From contig NZ_LMMA01000032.1 of the NCBI RefSeq assembly GCF_001422725.1, positions 248,001 to 312,000 of the forward strand: a stretch of DNA of 64,000 nucleotides. The letters run 5' to 3'. The number at the start of each line of letters is the position of its first letter. The first letter of the stretch is position 1. This document shows, piece by piece, positions 32,803 to 40,013 of this stretch. The DNA comes from Flavobacterium sp. Leaf82. GTDB taxonomy: Bacteria; Bacteroidota; Bacteroidia; Flavobacteriales; Flavobacteriaceae. The notes under the pieces are model-generated. The model was not told where the DNA came from, did not search any database, and worked only from the letters and a program-made list of their open reading frames with translations. Position numbers and translations under genes: made by a program.

Positions 32803-33663
32803 ATGAAAGATCCTCTTTTAATCACGAAACAAGAAATTCTAAAATTCTACAAACCCGTAAATCCTCATACACATAAAGGACTTCAGGGACACGCCGTGAT
32901 TATTGCCGGAAGTTATGGCAAAATAGGAGCAGCAGTTCTGGCATCAAAATCCTGCCTAAAATCAGGTTGCGGACTCGTAACAACCTTTACACCAAAATGC
33001 GGGTATCAAATCCTTCAAATCTCAATTCCCGAAGTTATGGTCGTAACCGATGAAAATACTAATTTTATCACTAATATTCATTTTCCCATACAACCGCAAG
33101 CAATCGCAATAGGTCCCGGAATAGGGAAGGAGTTAGGAACACAAAAAGCCTTATTCGAATTTTTAAGAGTCAATAAAGTACCTTTAGTTCTCGATGCAGA
33201 CGCGCTCAATATCTTATCAGAAAACCAATCCTGGTTAGAATTAATTCCTGAAAACACCATCTTAACTCCACATCCCAAAGAACTTGAACGCTTAATAGGC
33301 AAATGGAATTCAGAATCTGAAAAATTTCAAAAAACAACCGCTTTTTCCGAAAAATACAAAGTAATCATCGTCATGAAAGGCGCACCAACTTACATCATCA
33401 ATAAAACCGAAATCTACGAAAACACCACAGGAAATGCTGCCTTAGCCACCGCCGGAAGCGGCGATACCCTAACCGGAATCATCACCAGTTTCCTCGCGCA
33501 AGGTTACGAACCCAAATACGCAGCAAAATTTGGTGTCTACATTCACGGATTAACTGCTGATATTGCCTTGCCCAAAACAGGTTACCAATCGTTTGTAGCA
33601 TCTGATATTATCGAGAATCTGGGGAAAGCTTTTTTGGAATTAGAAAATGTGCCAATTAGATAA
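32803..33663 (+). CDS. nnrD: ADP-dependent NAD(P)H-hydrate dehydratase (stand-alone NnrD domain)
   Basis: A 286-residue ribokinase-fold enzyme that repairs hydrated NADH and NADPH using ADP. It begins close to the catalytic domain (HKGLQGHAVIIAGSYGKIGAAVLA), with the phosphate-binding AGSGDTLTGIITSFLAQG near residue 220. In many bacteria this domain is fused behind the NnrE epimerase; no epimerase domain or separate epimerase gene is seen here. The upstream region consists of repeats, so the promoter may lie in or near the second 110-bp unit. Confidence 0.88.
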   Translation: MKDPLLITKQEILKFYKPVNPHTHKGLQGHAVIIAGSYGKIGAAVLASKSCLKSGCGLVTTFTPKCGYQILQISIPEVMVVTDENTNFITNIHFPIQPQAIAIGPGIGKELGTQKALFEFLRVNKVPLVLDADALNILSENQSWLELIPENTILTPHPKELERLIGKWNSESEKFQKTTAFSEKYKVIIVMKGAPTYIINKTEIYENTTGNAALATAGSGDTLTGIITSFLAQGYEPKYAAKFGVYIHGLTADIALPKTGYQSFVASDIIENLGKAFLELENVPIR

Positions 33664-33768
33664 TTAGATAATTGTTTCAGGTTTCATGTTTTCTTTGTTT
33701 CAGGTTAACGCAGTTTGTTTATATACTAATGGTTACAAGGTTTTTTGTCATTTCGACGAACTTTTTTT

Positions 33769-33869
33769 GTCATTTCGACGAAAGGAGAAATCACACAAGA
33801 AACTCCGTATAGAAATTCGCCAATCTTTGTCGAGTTTCTAGTGTGATCCCTCGTTCCTCGGGATGACAA
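33769..33869. repeat. GTCATTTCGACG palindromic element, copy 1
   Basis: A 101-base imperfect palindrome starting TGTCATTTCGACGAAAGGAG and ending CTCGGGATGACA, with TTTGTCGAGTTTC in the middle. Other copies lie at 37626-37725 and 43417-43519. Confidence 0.8.
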
Positions 33870-33897
33870 GAAGGCTTTGTAGTTTTATTGACCATCA

Positions 33898-33990
33898 ATT
33901 GTCAGGCTGAGCGATCCCGATCCCGAAGCTTCGGGACGGGAGAAGCCCAAGTTCCAATTGGCGCGCCTTCGACTCCGCTCAGGATGACAA
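33898..33990. repeat. CCCGAAGCTTCGGG palindrome element
   Basis: A segment with GCGATCCCGATCCCGAAGC, the 14-bp palindrome CCCGAAGCTTCGGG, and a tail CTTCGACTCCGCTCAGGATG. A copy in the opposite orientation lies at 43699-43747. Confidence 0.7.
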
Positions 33991-34225
33991 AAAATGCAAA
34001 TAAGAATAAAAAAATCCGCATTAATCAGCGTCTTCGCTTTAGCGAATCCGTTTCATCTGCGTACTTTGTTGAATCCCTTTATAAAATTAAGCTTTGCGAC
34101 CTTTAAAAAAACAACTAGCTTAAAAAAACTTAGCGAACCTTTGTGTAAACCTTTGCGCTCTTTGCGGTAAAATAACGAATCTAACAATCTAAATTAGTAA
34201 GTTTGTATTTCAGTAAATACTGCTT

Positions 34226-35008
34226 ATGAAAAACAATTTCGATCTTAGAACCGTAAACGTTACGCGTTATATAACACCTTTGCGCGAAGGCGGTTCTTTA
34301 CCCGCATTGGCAGAAGCCGACGACGATTTTAAATATGTCTTAAAATTCAAAGGAGCCGGTCACGGTGTAAAAGCCCTGATAGCCGAATTAGTGGGCGGAC
34401 AAATAGCAAAAGCTTTAAAGCTCCAATTACCGGAATTGGTTTTTGCCAATCTCGATGAAGCCTTTGGAAGAAGCGAAGCCGATGAAGAAATTCAGGATTT
34501 ACTGCAAGGAAGTCAGGGATTAAACTTAGCACTGCATTTTTTATCCGGCGCTATTACTTTTGATCCTGTTGTAACAACAGTCGATCCTAAACTAGCGTCG
34601 CAAATTGTATGGTTAGATGCCTATATAACCAATGTAGATCGTACGTTTAGAAATACCAATATGCTAATTTGGCATAAAGAATTATGGCTTATCGATCATG
34701 GCGCGTGTTTGTATTTTCACCATTCCTGGAACAATTGGGAGCAACATGCAAAAAGTCCTTTTGCATTGATAAAAGATCACGTTTTATTGCCACAAGCCTC
34801 ATTATTAAAAGAAGTTGACACCGAATATAAAGCACTTTTGACACCAGAAATTCTGGAAGAAATTGTAAATACTATTCCGCTAGAATGGCTGCAATGGGAA
34901 GATACGGACGAAACACCCGAAGCATTGCGAAATGTGTACTTACAGTTTTTGCAAACAAGATTAAACAATTCAGAAATCTTTGTAAACCAAGCGCAAAATG
35001 CAAGATAG
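34226..35008 (+). CDS. HipA-like kinase family protein
   Basis: A 260-residue cytoplasmic protein related to the HipA/phosphatidylinositol kinase-like fold. An N-terminal DDFKYVLKFKGAGHG block would form the nucleotide-binding lobe; DAYITNVDRTFRNTNML (about residues 128-144) resembles the catalytic-loop Asp/Asn pattern and LIDHGACLYFH (about 155-165) the metal-binding motif. It is shorter than HipA toxins and has no HipB-like antitoxin. Instead it overlaps a DUF3037 gene by 11 bases, a pairing that recurs in many bacteria with no known role. The kinase assignment is by motif only. Confidence 0.75.
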   Translation: MKNNFDLRTVNVTRYITPLREGGSLPALAEADDDFKYVLKFKGAGHGVKALIAELVGGQIAKALKLQLPELVFANLDEAFGRSEADEEIQDLLQGSQGLNLALHFLSGAITFDPVVTTVDPKLASQIVWLDAYITNVDRTFRNTNMLIWHKELWLIDHGACLYFHHSWNNWEQHAKSPFALIKDHVLLPQASLLKEVDTEYKALLTPEILEEIVNTIPLEWLQWEDTDETPEALRNVYLQFLQTRLNNSEIFVNQAQNAR

Positions 35009-35381
35009 TCACTTATATGAGTATGCCGTAATTCGTGTGGTACCAAGAGTAGAGCGCGAAGAATTCCTGAATATCGGAATCATTTTATTTTGCAAAAAAG
35101 CCAAATATATAAAAGTATTATACCACTTAAACGATGCAAAAATCGAAGCGTTATCAAACGATTTTGATATCGAGCAATTGCATTGCAATATCACCGCACT
35201 AGAAAAAATTGTAAACGGAGCAAAAGATGGAGGTCCAATTGGAGAAATGGATATTCCGGAACGTTTTCGCTGGTTAACCGCTATTAGAAGTTCAGCGATT
35301 CAAACTTCCAGACCACATTCAGGATTATCTCAGGATTTAGAAAAAACAATTCAAAGATTGTTTGAAGAATTAGTTCTTTAA
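34998..35381 (+). CDS. DUF3037 domain protein
   Basis: A 127-residue cytoplasmic protein of the DUF3037 family, recognised by YEYAVIRVVPRVEREEFLNIGIILFCKK and the later IGEMDIPERFRWLTAIRSSAIQTSRPHSGL block. The family has no known function. Its start lies within the last codons of the HipA-like gene (11-base overlap), so translation is probably coupled and the proteins likely act together. Length and motifs appear complete. Confidence 0.8.
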   Translation: MQDSHLYEYAVIRVVPRVEREEFLNIGIILFCKKAKYIKVLYHLNDAKIEALSNDFDIEQLHCNITALEKIVNGAKDGGPIGEMDIPERFRWLTAIRSSAIQTSRPHSGLSQDLEKTIQRLFEELVL

Positions 35382-35427
35382 AAGAGGTTTAAAGGAATAA
35401 AGGTTCAAAGCAACAAAGGTTTTTTCC

Positions 35428-35454
35428 GTAGAGACGCACAGCAGTGCGTCTAAC
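35428..35454. repeat. GACGCAC-AGCA-GTGCGTC short palindrome, copy 1
   Basis: A 27-base word starting GTAGAGACGCACAGC with a 7-bp stem. An identical copy is at 37543-37569. Confidence 0.75.
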
Positions 35455-35501
35455 CTATTTAAAAAAAAATAGCTGGCAAAAAAATCACCAATAAAAAAAA
35501 C

Positions 35502-35569
35502 AACCATATAAGTAATTTAAGAAATCATAAGCCCAATGACTTAAATTTTCTTATATAACTTATATGGTT
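35502..35569. repeat. Inverted repeat with AACCATATAAGT arms
   Basis: AACCATATAAGT (35502-35513) and its exact complement (35558-35569) enclose a partly complementary core. It lies between the DUF3037 gene and the convergent pectate lyase gene and could serve as a terminator. Related words recur at 38391-38411. Confidence 0.65.
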
Positions 35570-35618
35570 AAATAAAAAAAACTAAACTAACTCATGTTTT
35601 TTTTCTGCTCGTCATTCA

Positions 35619-36728
35619 TTAAAATGATCCGCAAATATTACCACCTAAAGTAGCTCCTGCATTAGCCGAAACATCAGCTTTTACAGCAGTATTAGTAAGT
35701 TTTACAATTGTATAAGGAGGAGTAAAAGCAGTTTTGCTTCCTGCCTGGTTTCCTGAAGTATTTGTAAAAATGTTATCAACAGCAGTTACCGCTGTATAAC
35801 CTGTCATTAAATCGATTGGTGTTTTTACACCTTCAAAAACGTTTGCTTCAACACGAAGATCAGCTTCAAAACCAGCAGCAATACATTTGTTGCTCACCGT
35901 ACTATTAAAGAAATTGTTTACTAAATGCACTTTTCCAAAACGTACTCTTGGCATTCTTTCCTTACATCCGGGAGCCCACCAGCAACGAGCAAAAGTAATT
36001 CTTAATTTTCCACGATCTCCTGTAGCACCATCGCTTGAACCAATTAAGTTAGAATATCTGTGATCGTCTGACCCTCCAGAACCTCCTGCTTTTGGGGGTT
36101 TTAGGTAATGAAATTTAGAATAAGTAACTGAGATATAATCAGATTTGTTTTTAATGTCGAAGTTTCCATCAACACCATCTCTAAATTCGCAGTGATCCAC
36201 CCATACATTTGTACATTCGTCTAAGATTGCATTATCCCATCCGTCAGTGTCATAAGCACCAGGTCCTTCAAAAATAAGGTTTCTGATGATTAAGTTTTTA
36301 CATCTTTTGATGTTGATAATACCAGACGCATCTTTAGTTTGGTTAGTCGAAACTAATTTTGCACCATTTGCACCATAAATAGTTTTACCAGTCTGGTCTT
36401 GCAATGATAATCTTGTAGTTACAGTAATAGTACCGCTAACTTTGATAACCTTTACAGAACTGCTTTCGATTGCAGATTTCAACTGAGCGTAGGTAGTAAC
36501 AGTTGTTTCAGCAGCAGATCCTCCACCGGTTACACTTCCGTTTTGCGAAGCCCATCCTGGAACGGCAGAACAATTTCCAACTTTTGCAGTCAAACCGCCA
36601 GAAGTTGGTGTTGTTGTTTCAATAATAGCATTTTCGTCATTTGACGAAGCAACTTCTTCGGTGTTACACGCTGTAAAACCTAAAATCAATGTTAGTAGGA
36701 ACATTGAAAGTGTTGATTTAATTTTCAT
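35619..36728 (-). CDS. Pectate lyase, polysaccharide lyase family 1, lipoprotein
   Basis: A 369-residue right-handed beta-helix enzyme that cleaves polygalacturonate by elimination. Residues 1-21 form a lipoprotein signal (LILGFTAC), suggesting attachment to the cell surface, followed by a Ser/Thr-rich linker. Family landmarks include VWVDHCEFRDG near residue 176, with the calcium-site Asp residues close by, and RMPRVRFGKVHLVNNFF near residue 261, which carries the catalytic-type Arg. No SusC/SusD pair or other pectin gene lies near, so this is an isolated degradative gene. The promoter region faces a Crp-type regulator. Confidence 0.9.
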   Translation of the reverse strand: MKIKSTLSMFLLTLILGFTACNTEEVASSNDENAIIETTTPTSGGLTAKVGNCSAVPGWASQNGSVTGGGSAAETTVTTYAQLKSAIESSSVKVIKVSGTITVTTRLSLQDQTGKTIYGANGAKLVSTNQTKDASGIINIKRCKNLIIRNLIFEGPGAYDTDGWDNAILDECTNVWVDHCEFRDGVDGNFDIKNKSDYISVTYSKFHYLKPPKAGGSGGSDDHRYSNLIGSSDGATGDRGKLRITFARCWWAPGCKERMPRVRFGKVHLVNNFFNSTVSNKCIAAGFEADLRVEANVFEGVKTPIDLMTGYTAVTAVDNIFTNTSGNQAGSKTAFTPPYTIVKLTNTAVKADVSANAGATLGGNICGSF

Positions 36729-36887
36729 AATAATAAATTGGGGGTTTATATTAATTTAACAGTGCAAAACTGACTATAAAAAATATGTAAAAAGTTGAAC
36801 AAGTTCAATATTTTGAAAATAAATTGACTAAAAGTGTTTTTTTAACAGTTGTTAATTTACAAAAACGCATAAAAAAAGTACTTTTAC

Positions 36888-36899
36888 GTAATCGATTAC
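36888..36899. promoter_or_regulatory. GTAATCGATTAC palindrome, LacI-type operator candidate
   Basis: A perfect 12-bp palindrome with central CG, matching the TGnAAnCGnTTnCA style of LacI/GalR operators. It lies in the divergent region, about 160 bases from the pectate lyase start and 58 from the Crp-type regulator start. No LacI gene is in the window. Confidence 0.45.
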
Positions 36900-36956
36900 A
36901 TAATTTTTAATTAATTCAAAACTTACGCCCCCGAGTAAGAATAAAAGTAAAAACAC

Positions 36957-37526
36957 ATGTACAAAACCCTCAGATCAAGTATTGAGCGAAAAATTCCGTT
37001 AACAGATAGTGAATGGAAATTTGTCGTTGAAAAAGCCGAGTTTATCAAACTCAAGAAAAATGAATACCTGCAAATTCAGGATTCAAACAGTTCTTATGAA
37101 GGCTTTATTTTAAAAGGTGCTTTCAAAACCTACATTTTGAATGACAATGGCACCGAAAGTGTAATTTTTTTCTCGTTCGAAAACGAATGGATGTGCGACC
37201 TGGAAAGTTTCTATCATCAAAAGCCAACAACCTACAACATCAAGGCAATTGAAGACAGTGAAATTCTGGTTATCAGCAAATCAAACAAAACGCTCTTATT
37301 TGAGCAAGTACCCAAACTCGTCCAGTTTCACATTATTATGGTCGAAAAAGCAAATATCGCTATTCAGCAGAGACTTATAGATGTTTTGAACAAAACCTCA
37401 AAACAACGATATCTGGAGTTTATCGAGAAACATCCACAAAAAGCAGATAAAATCAACAACAGAAATTTGTCTTCGTATCTTGGTGTTTCGCACGAATTTT
37501 TATCAAAAATTAAAAAGAGGTGCTAA
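36957..37526 (+). CDS. Crp/Fnr family transcriptional regulator
   Basis: A 189-residue protein with an N-terminal cyclic-nucleotide-binding-like beta roll (about residues 20-120) and a short C-terminal helix-turn-helix (NRNLSSYLGVSHEFLSKIKK). It lacks the N-terminal cysteine cluster of oxygen-sensing FNR, having only one internal and one terminal Cys, so it is unlikely to be the regulator of the cco and hemN sites. This compact form is common in Bacteroidota. It is divergent from the pectate lyase gene, but a regulatory link is only a guess. Confidence 0.85.
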   Translation: MYKTLRSSIERKIPLTDSEWKFVVEKAEFIKLKKNEYLQIQDSNSSYEGFILKGAFKTYILNDNGTESVIFFSFENEWMCDLESFYHQKPTTYNIKAIEDSEILVISKSNKTLLFEQVPKLVQFHIIMVEKANIAIQQRLIDVLNKTSKQRYLEFIEKHPQKADKINNRNLSSYLGVSHEFLSKIKKRC

Positions 37527-37542
37527 GGTGTTGAGATGCTAT

Positions 37543-37569
37543 GTAGAGACGCACAGCAGTGCGTCTAAC
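37543..37569. repeat. GACGCAC-AGCA-GTGCGTC short palindrome, copy 2
   Basis: The 27-base word is identical to the one at 35428-35454. It lies just after the Crp-type regulator gene. Confidence 0.75.
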
Positions 37570-37625
37570 ATTTAGTATAAAGACGCAGAGATGCAAAAGT
37601 TTTTTACCAAACTTTCGGTAAAGTT

Positions 37626-37725
37626 TGTCATTTCTATGAAGGAGAAATCTCTACGAGAAGCTCGACAAAGATTGTATTTTCGTTGCGGAGTTACTTACGA
37701 AGATTTCTCCTTCGTCGAAATGACA
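37626..37725. repeat. GTCATTTCGACG palindromic element, copy 2
   Basis: A 100-base element from TGTCATTTCTATGAAGGAG to CGTCGAAATGACA, with AGCTCGACAAAGATTG near the centre. Its arms are complementary over most of their length. It lies between the convergent regulator and HutD genes. Confidence 0.8.
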
Positions 37726-37781
37726 ATATTAGGACAACTGTGAGATAAAAACTTCACCTATTTGTGAGGTTTATGATCTTA

Positions 37782-38330
37782 TTAAAAATCTAATATTCCA
37801 AAGAGGCATTTATTAGAAAAATCAAGTATTACATTTTCCTTTTCTGGATTTTCAATCACTAATAAATCATGAGGTTTTAGATCGTATGGCTTCTCATTAA
37901 TTTTAATAACTGTTGTATCGATAGAAAATAAAACTATTATTTCAGCATTACAATTCTGCTTACTAGTTGTTATCTTCAGTTTATGATGGTTTATTTTTTC
38001 AGAAACCATCCAATTAAAATCAATACCTTTTGTATAAGAAGTCACATCATCATTAGATTTAAATTCCATGATTTCGTATTTCTCATATAGCTTTTTTGCT
38101 TTGTTTATCTCAATATCTAAGTCGTTATCAAGCATAACCAAATATCGGTGATAGCCCAGAAATTGAGTAAATTCTGAAGGCACTTTCTCTATTGTAGCAC
38201 TGCTAATTCTAAATAGAAAATCTCTATCAATATAGTTTGCCGTTTCAGGAAAGATCATATATTCATAGGTCAATCCGCCGCTCCAAATAGAGGCTGTAGT
38301 ATTTTTTTTAGTGAAAAGACTTATGTTCAT
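37782..38330 (-). CDS. HutD/Ves family cupin protein
   Basis: A 182-residue cytoplasmic bicupin of the HutD/Ves family. The SIWSGGLTYEYMIFPE opening, FLFRISSATIEKVPSEFTQF, GYHRYLVMLDND and a C-terminal LKPHDLLVIENPE strand pair follow the family pattern. HutD proteins are associated with histidine utilisation or with cold-induced expression (Ves), and their biochemical role is not settled. The hutH gene at 48038 is 10 kb away, so a functional link is not supported by position. Confidence 0.78.
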   Translation of the reverse strand: MNISLFTKKNTTASIWSGGLTYEYMIFPETANYIDRDFLFRISSATIEKVPSEFTQFLGYHRYLVMLDNDLDIEINKAKKLYEKYEIMEFKSNDDVTSYTKGIDFNWMVSEKINHHKLKITTSKQNCNAEIIVLFSIDTTVIKINEKPYDLKPHDLLVIENPEKENVILDFSNKCLFGILDF

Positions 38331-38420
38331 TTACTGAATATTTTAATATAACTTCAAATAGTGCATTTTTAACTCTACTTTTAAATGAACTTATATCACT
38401 TATATGGTTGAAAAAAAAGC

Positions 38421-38927
38421 TTAAATCTTCTTCTCTAAAAAGATAAATTCCAAAGGCTTATCAGAAATATTAATATGAATATCACTTGACGGAAAAGGTT
38501 CTTTTTCGCCAGTTTCAACATAACCATGACGTTTGTACCACGCAATAAGTTCTGAACGAACCGAAACAACTGTCATACTAAGCGTAGACAATCCTAAATT
38601 TGTGGCATGAATTTCAGCTTCTGCCAACATCTTTTTTCCTATTCCGGCATTTTGTAATTCAGGAGAAACAGTTAGCATTCCCACATATAATTGATGTCCT
38701 TTTTCGACCAATAAAACCGATCCAATAATTTTGTCGCTCTCTGTAAATTTCAGGAATGTATTTTTAGGATCTAAAATGATTGCGGTTAATTCTTCTTCGG
38801 TAGTTCTTTTTCCTTCTAATAAATGTGCTTCTGTAGTCCAGCCTTTTTTAGAAGTTTCTCCTCTATATGCTGAATTTATTAAAGTTAATAATGATGGAAT
38901 GTCTTGTAATGTTGCTTTTGTAATCAT
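38421..38927 (-). CDS. GNAT family N-acetyltransferase
   Basis: A 168-residue acetyl-CoA-dependent transferase. Motif A with the acetyl-CoA phosphate loop is visible as LTVSPELQNAGIGKKMLAEAE (about residues 88-108), and AWYKRHGYVETGEK gives the later motif. The acceptor is unknown. It lies 90 bases upstream of the HutD gene on the same strand, with a repeat-like stretch between, so co-transcription is uncertain. Confidence 0.85.
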   Translation of the reverse strand: MITKATLQDIPSLLTLINSAYRGETSKKGWTTEAHLLEGKRTTEEELTAIILDPKNTFLKFTESDKIIGSVLLVEKGHQLYVGMLTVSPELQNAGIGKKMLAEAEIHATNLGLSTLSMTVVSVRSELIAWYKRHGYVETGEKEPFPSSDIHINISDKPLEFIFLEKKI

Positions 38928-38979
38928 GTTAATCTGACTGTGTTATAAATATAAATTGTAATACATAAAAAATTAATTA

Positions 38980-39114
38980 AACACATAGAAACATAGATTT
39001 TATGATTTTGAAAAAAGTAAATCAAAAAGAAACTCGTTTCTCACACATAGCTATGATTGTTAATGCAAGTGAAACGCCTTTTTTGAGTTCAATAATTCTA
39101 TGTTACTATGTGTT
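38980..39114. repeat. MITE-like palindrome with AACACATAGAAACATAGA arms
   Basis: Arms at 38980-38997 and 39097-39114 are complementary at 17 of 18 positions, and the inside is AT-rich without an ORF. The element occupies much of the 426-base gap between the acetyltransferase and XRE genes. Nothing else was identified in that gap except the XRE promoter. Confidence 0.7.
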
Positions 39115-39341
39115 AAAAATAATTATGCCACGAGTTAAATGTATCTCGGTTAATTGAATAAAATATCAATTGTCTCCTGCTTTTGCTGAGAAACAAAATT
39201 ACATTAGAAAATAGCTTTAGCCTAATCTTTTGTGTTTTTTGGTTAAAGCCGAATTTGTAAATTTATATCCATTATGAAAATAGTATCTTACAAAAAAGGT
39301 TTGTTTTTTACCTAAACTAATTTTCGTTTGAGAATTTTAAA

Positions 39342-39349
39342 TATCTTTG
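39342..39349 (+). promoter_or_regulatory. -7 element TATCTTTG abutting the second XRE start codon
   Basis: TATCTTTG is followed by AATT and the ATG at 39354. This is identical in spacing and sequence to the paralogue at 24444 and predicts a leaderless or nearly leaderless mRNA. Confidence 0.55.
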
Positions 39350-39353
39350 AATT

Positions 39354-39737
39354 ATGAGTACAGCAATAAAACCAAAACATATCGGCAGAAATATAAGCCG
39401 TATCAGAGAGCTTAAAGATATGAAACAGGAAGCACTGGCACAAGCTTTAGGGATAAGCCAGCAGACAATTTCGGCTATTGAAAACAGCGAAACTGTAGAA
39501 GAACAAAGATTAATTGAGATAGCAAAAGTTCTTGGAGTTTCTGCTGAAGCAATTAAAAACTTTTCGGATGAAGCGGTTTTTAATATTATTGGAAATACTT
39601 TTCAAGATCAAAGCGCAATTTACAATTGCAATTGTACTTTTAATCCTTTAGATAAAGTTGTAGAACTTTACGAACGTTTGGTGCAAGCTGAAAAAGATAA
39701 AGTTGAGTATTTGGAGAAATTATTGAACGGGAAATAA
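39354..39737 (+). CDS. XRE family transcriptional regulator (paralogue B)
   Basis: A 127-residue helix-turn-helix regulator, clearly paralogous to the one at 24022: both share KPKHIGRNISRIRELKDMK-type starts, QEALAQALGISQQTISAIEN recognition helices, AIKNFSDEA and a C-terminal EKDKVEYLEKLL coiled coil. The middle region is more diverged and carries CNCT. It has a strong terminator and lies next to the RloAB operon, but upstream and separately transcribed. Whether it regulates that operon is unknown. Confidence 0.85.
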   Translation: MSTAIKPKHIGRNISRIRELKDMKQEALAQALGISQQTISAIENSETVEEQRLIEIAKVLGVSAEAIKNFSDEAVFNIIGNTFQDQSAIYNCNCTFNPLDKVVELYERLVQAEKDKVEYLEKLLNGK

Positions 39738-39763
39738 AACGTTTTTGAATATATATAAACATA

Positions 39764-39797
39764 AAAAAGAGATCTTAATTTAAGATCTCTTTTTTTA
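39764..39797 (+). terminator. Rho-independent terminator of XRE paralogue B
   Basis: AAAAGAGATCTT (39764-39775) and AAGATCTCTTTT (39781-39792) form a perfect 12-bp stem followed by a T run. Confidence 0.9.
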
Positions 39798-39965
39798 TTG
39801 CTAGTGCAATGCAAGAGTGGGAGTTAAAGTTAGCGAAAGTCTATGATTTTGAATTTAAGAGATAAGGAAATAAGAGGTTTTATCTTAATTATTGGAATAA
39901 AATTTTTAGTTAACTTAATTAAAGAATGTTTTGTTAAAATAAGTTTTTAATTAAATCTTATTAAT

Positions 39966-39998
39966 TACATTTGTTTTAAAATTGAGAAAATTTCTCAA
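39966..39998 (+). promoter_or_regulatory. Promoter and palindromic operator candidate of the RloAB operon
   Basis: A perfect -7 box TACATTTG lies at 39966-39973, and the palindrome TTGAGAAAATTTCTCAA at 39982-39998 begins just after the predicted start site, 16 bases before the RloA ATG. A dyad in this place could bind a repressor or form a 5' hairpin. Confidence 0.5.
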
Positions 39999-40013
39999 AT
40001 TAAAACTATAAAT

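Larger units (their letters stand above)
33664..34225. other. 562-base intergenic mosaic of repeat families
   Basis: No gene is supported here. In order it holds GTTTCAGGTTT words (about 33674-33710), a half copy (about 33746-33761) and a full copy (33769-33869) of the GTCATTTCGACG palindrome, the CCCGAAGCTTCGGG palindrome element (33898-33990), a diverged 110-bp unit (34012-34066), and CGCAAAG-type words (34117-34176). A 72-codon frame over 33888-34106 is only translated repeat. Confidence 0.7.

Noticed and set aside
33888..34106. 72-codon plus-strand frame
   Set aside because: It lies over repeat elements (CCCGAAGCTTCGGG and neighbours) and translates their words. No start signal or family match is seen.
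34226..35008. Classical HipBA toxin-antitoxin system
   Set aside because: No HipB-type helix-turn-helix gene is adjacent, and the protein is much shorter than HipA.
36957..37526. FNR oxygen sensor for the cco and hemN promoters
   Set aside because: The protein lacks the N-terminal cysteine cluster needed for a 4Fe-4S centre and has a very short DNA-binding domain.
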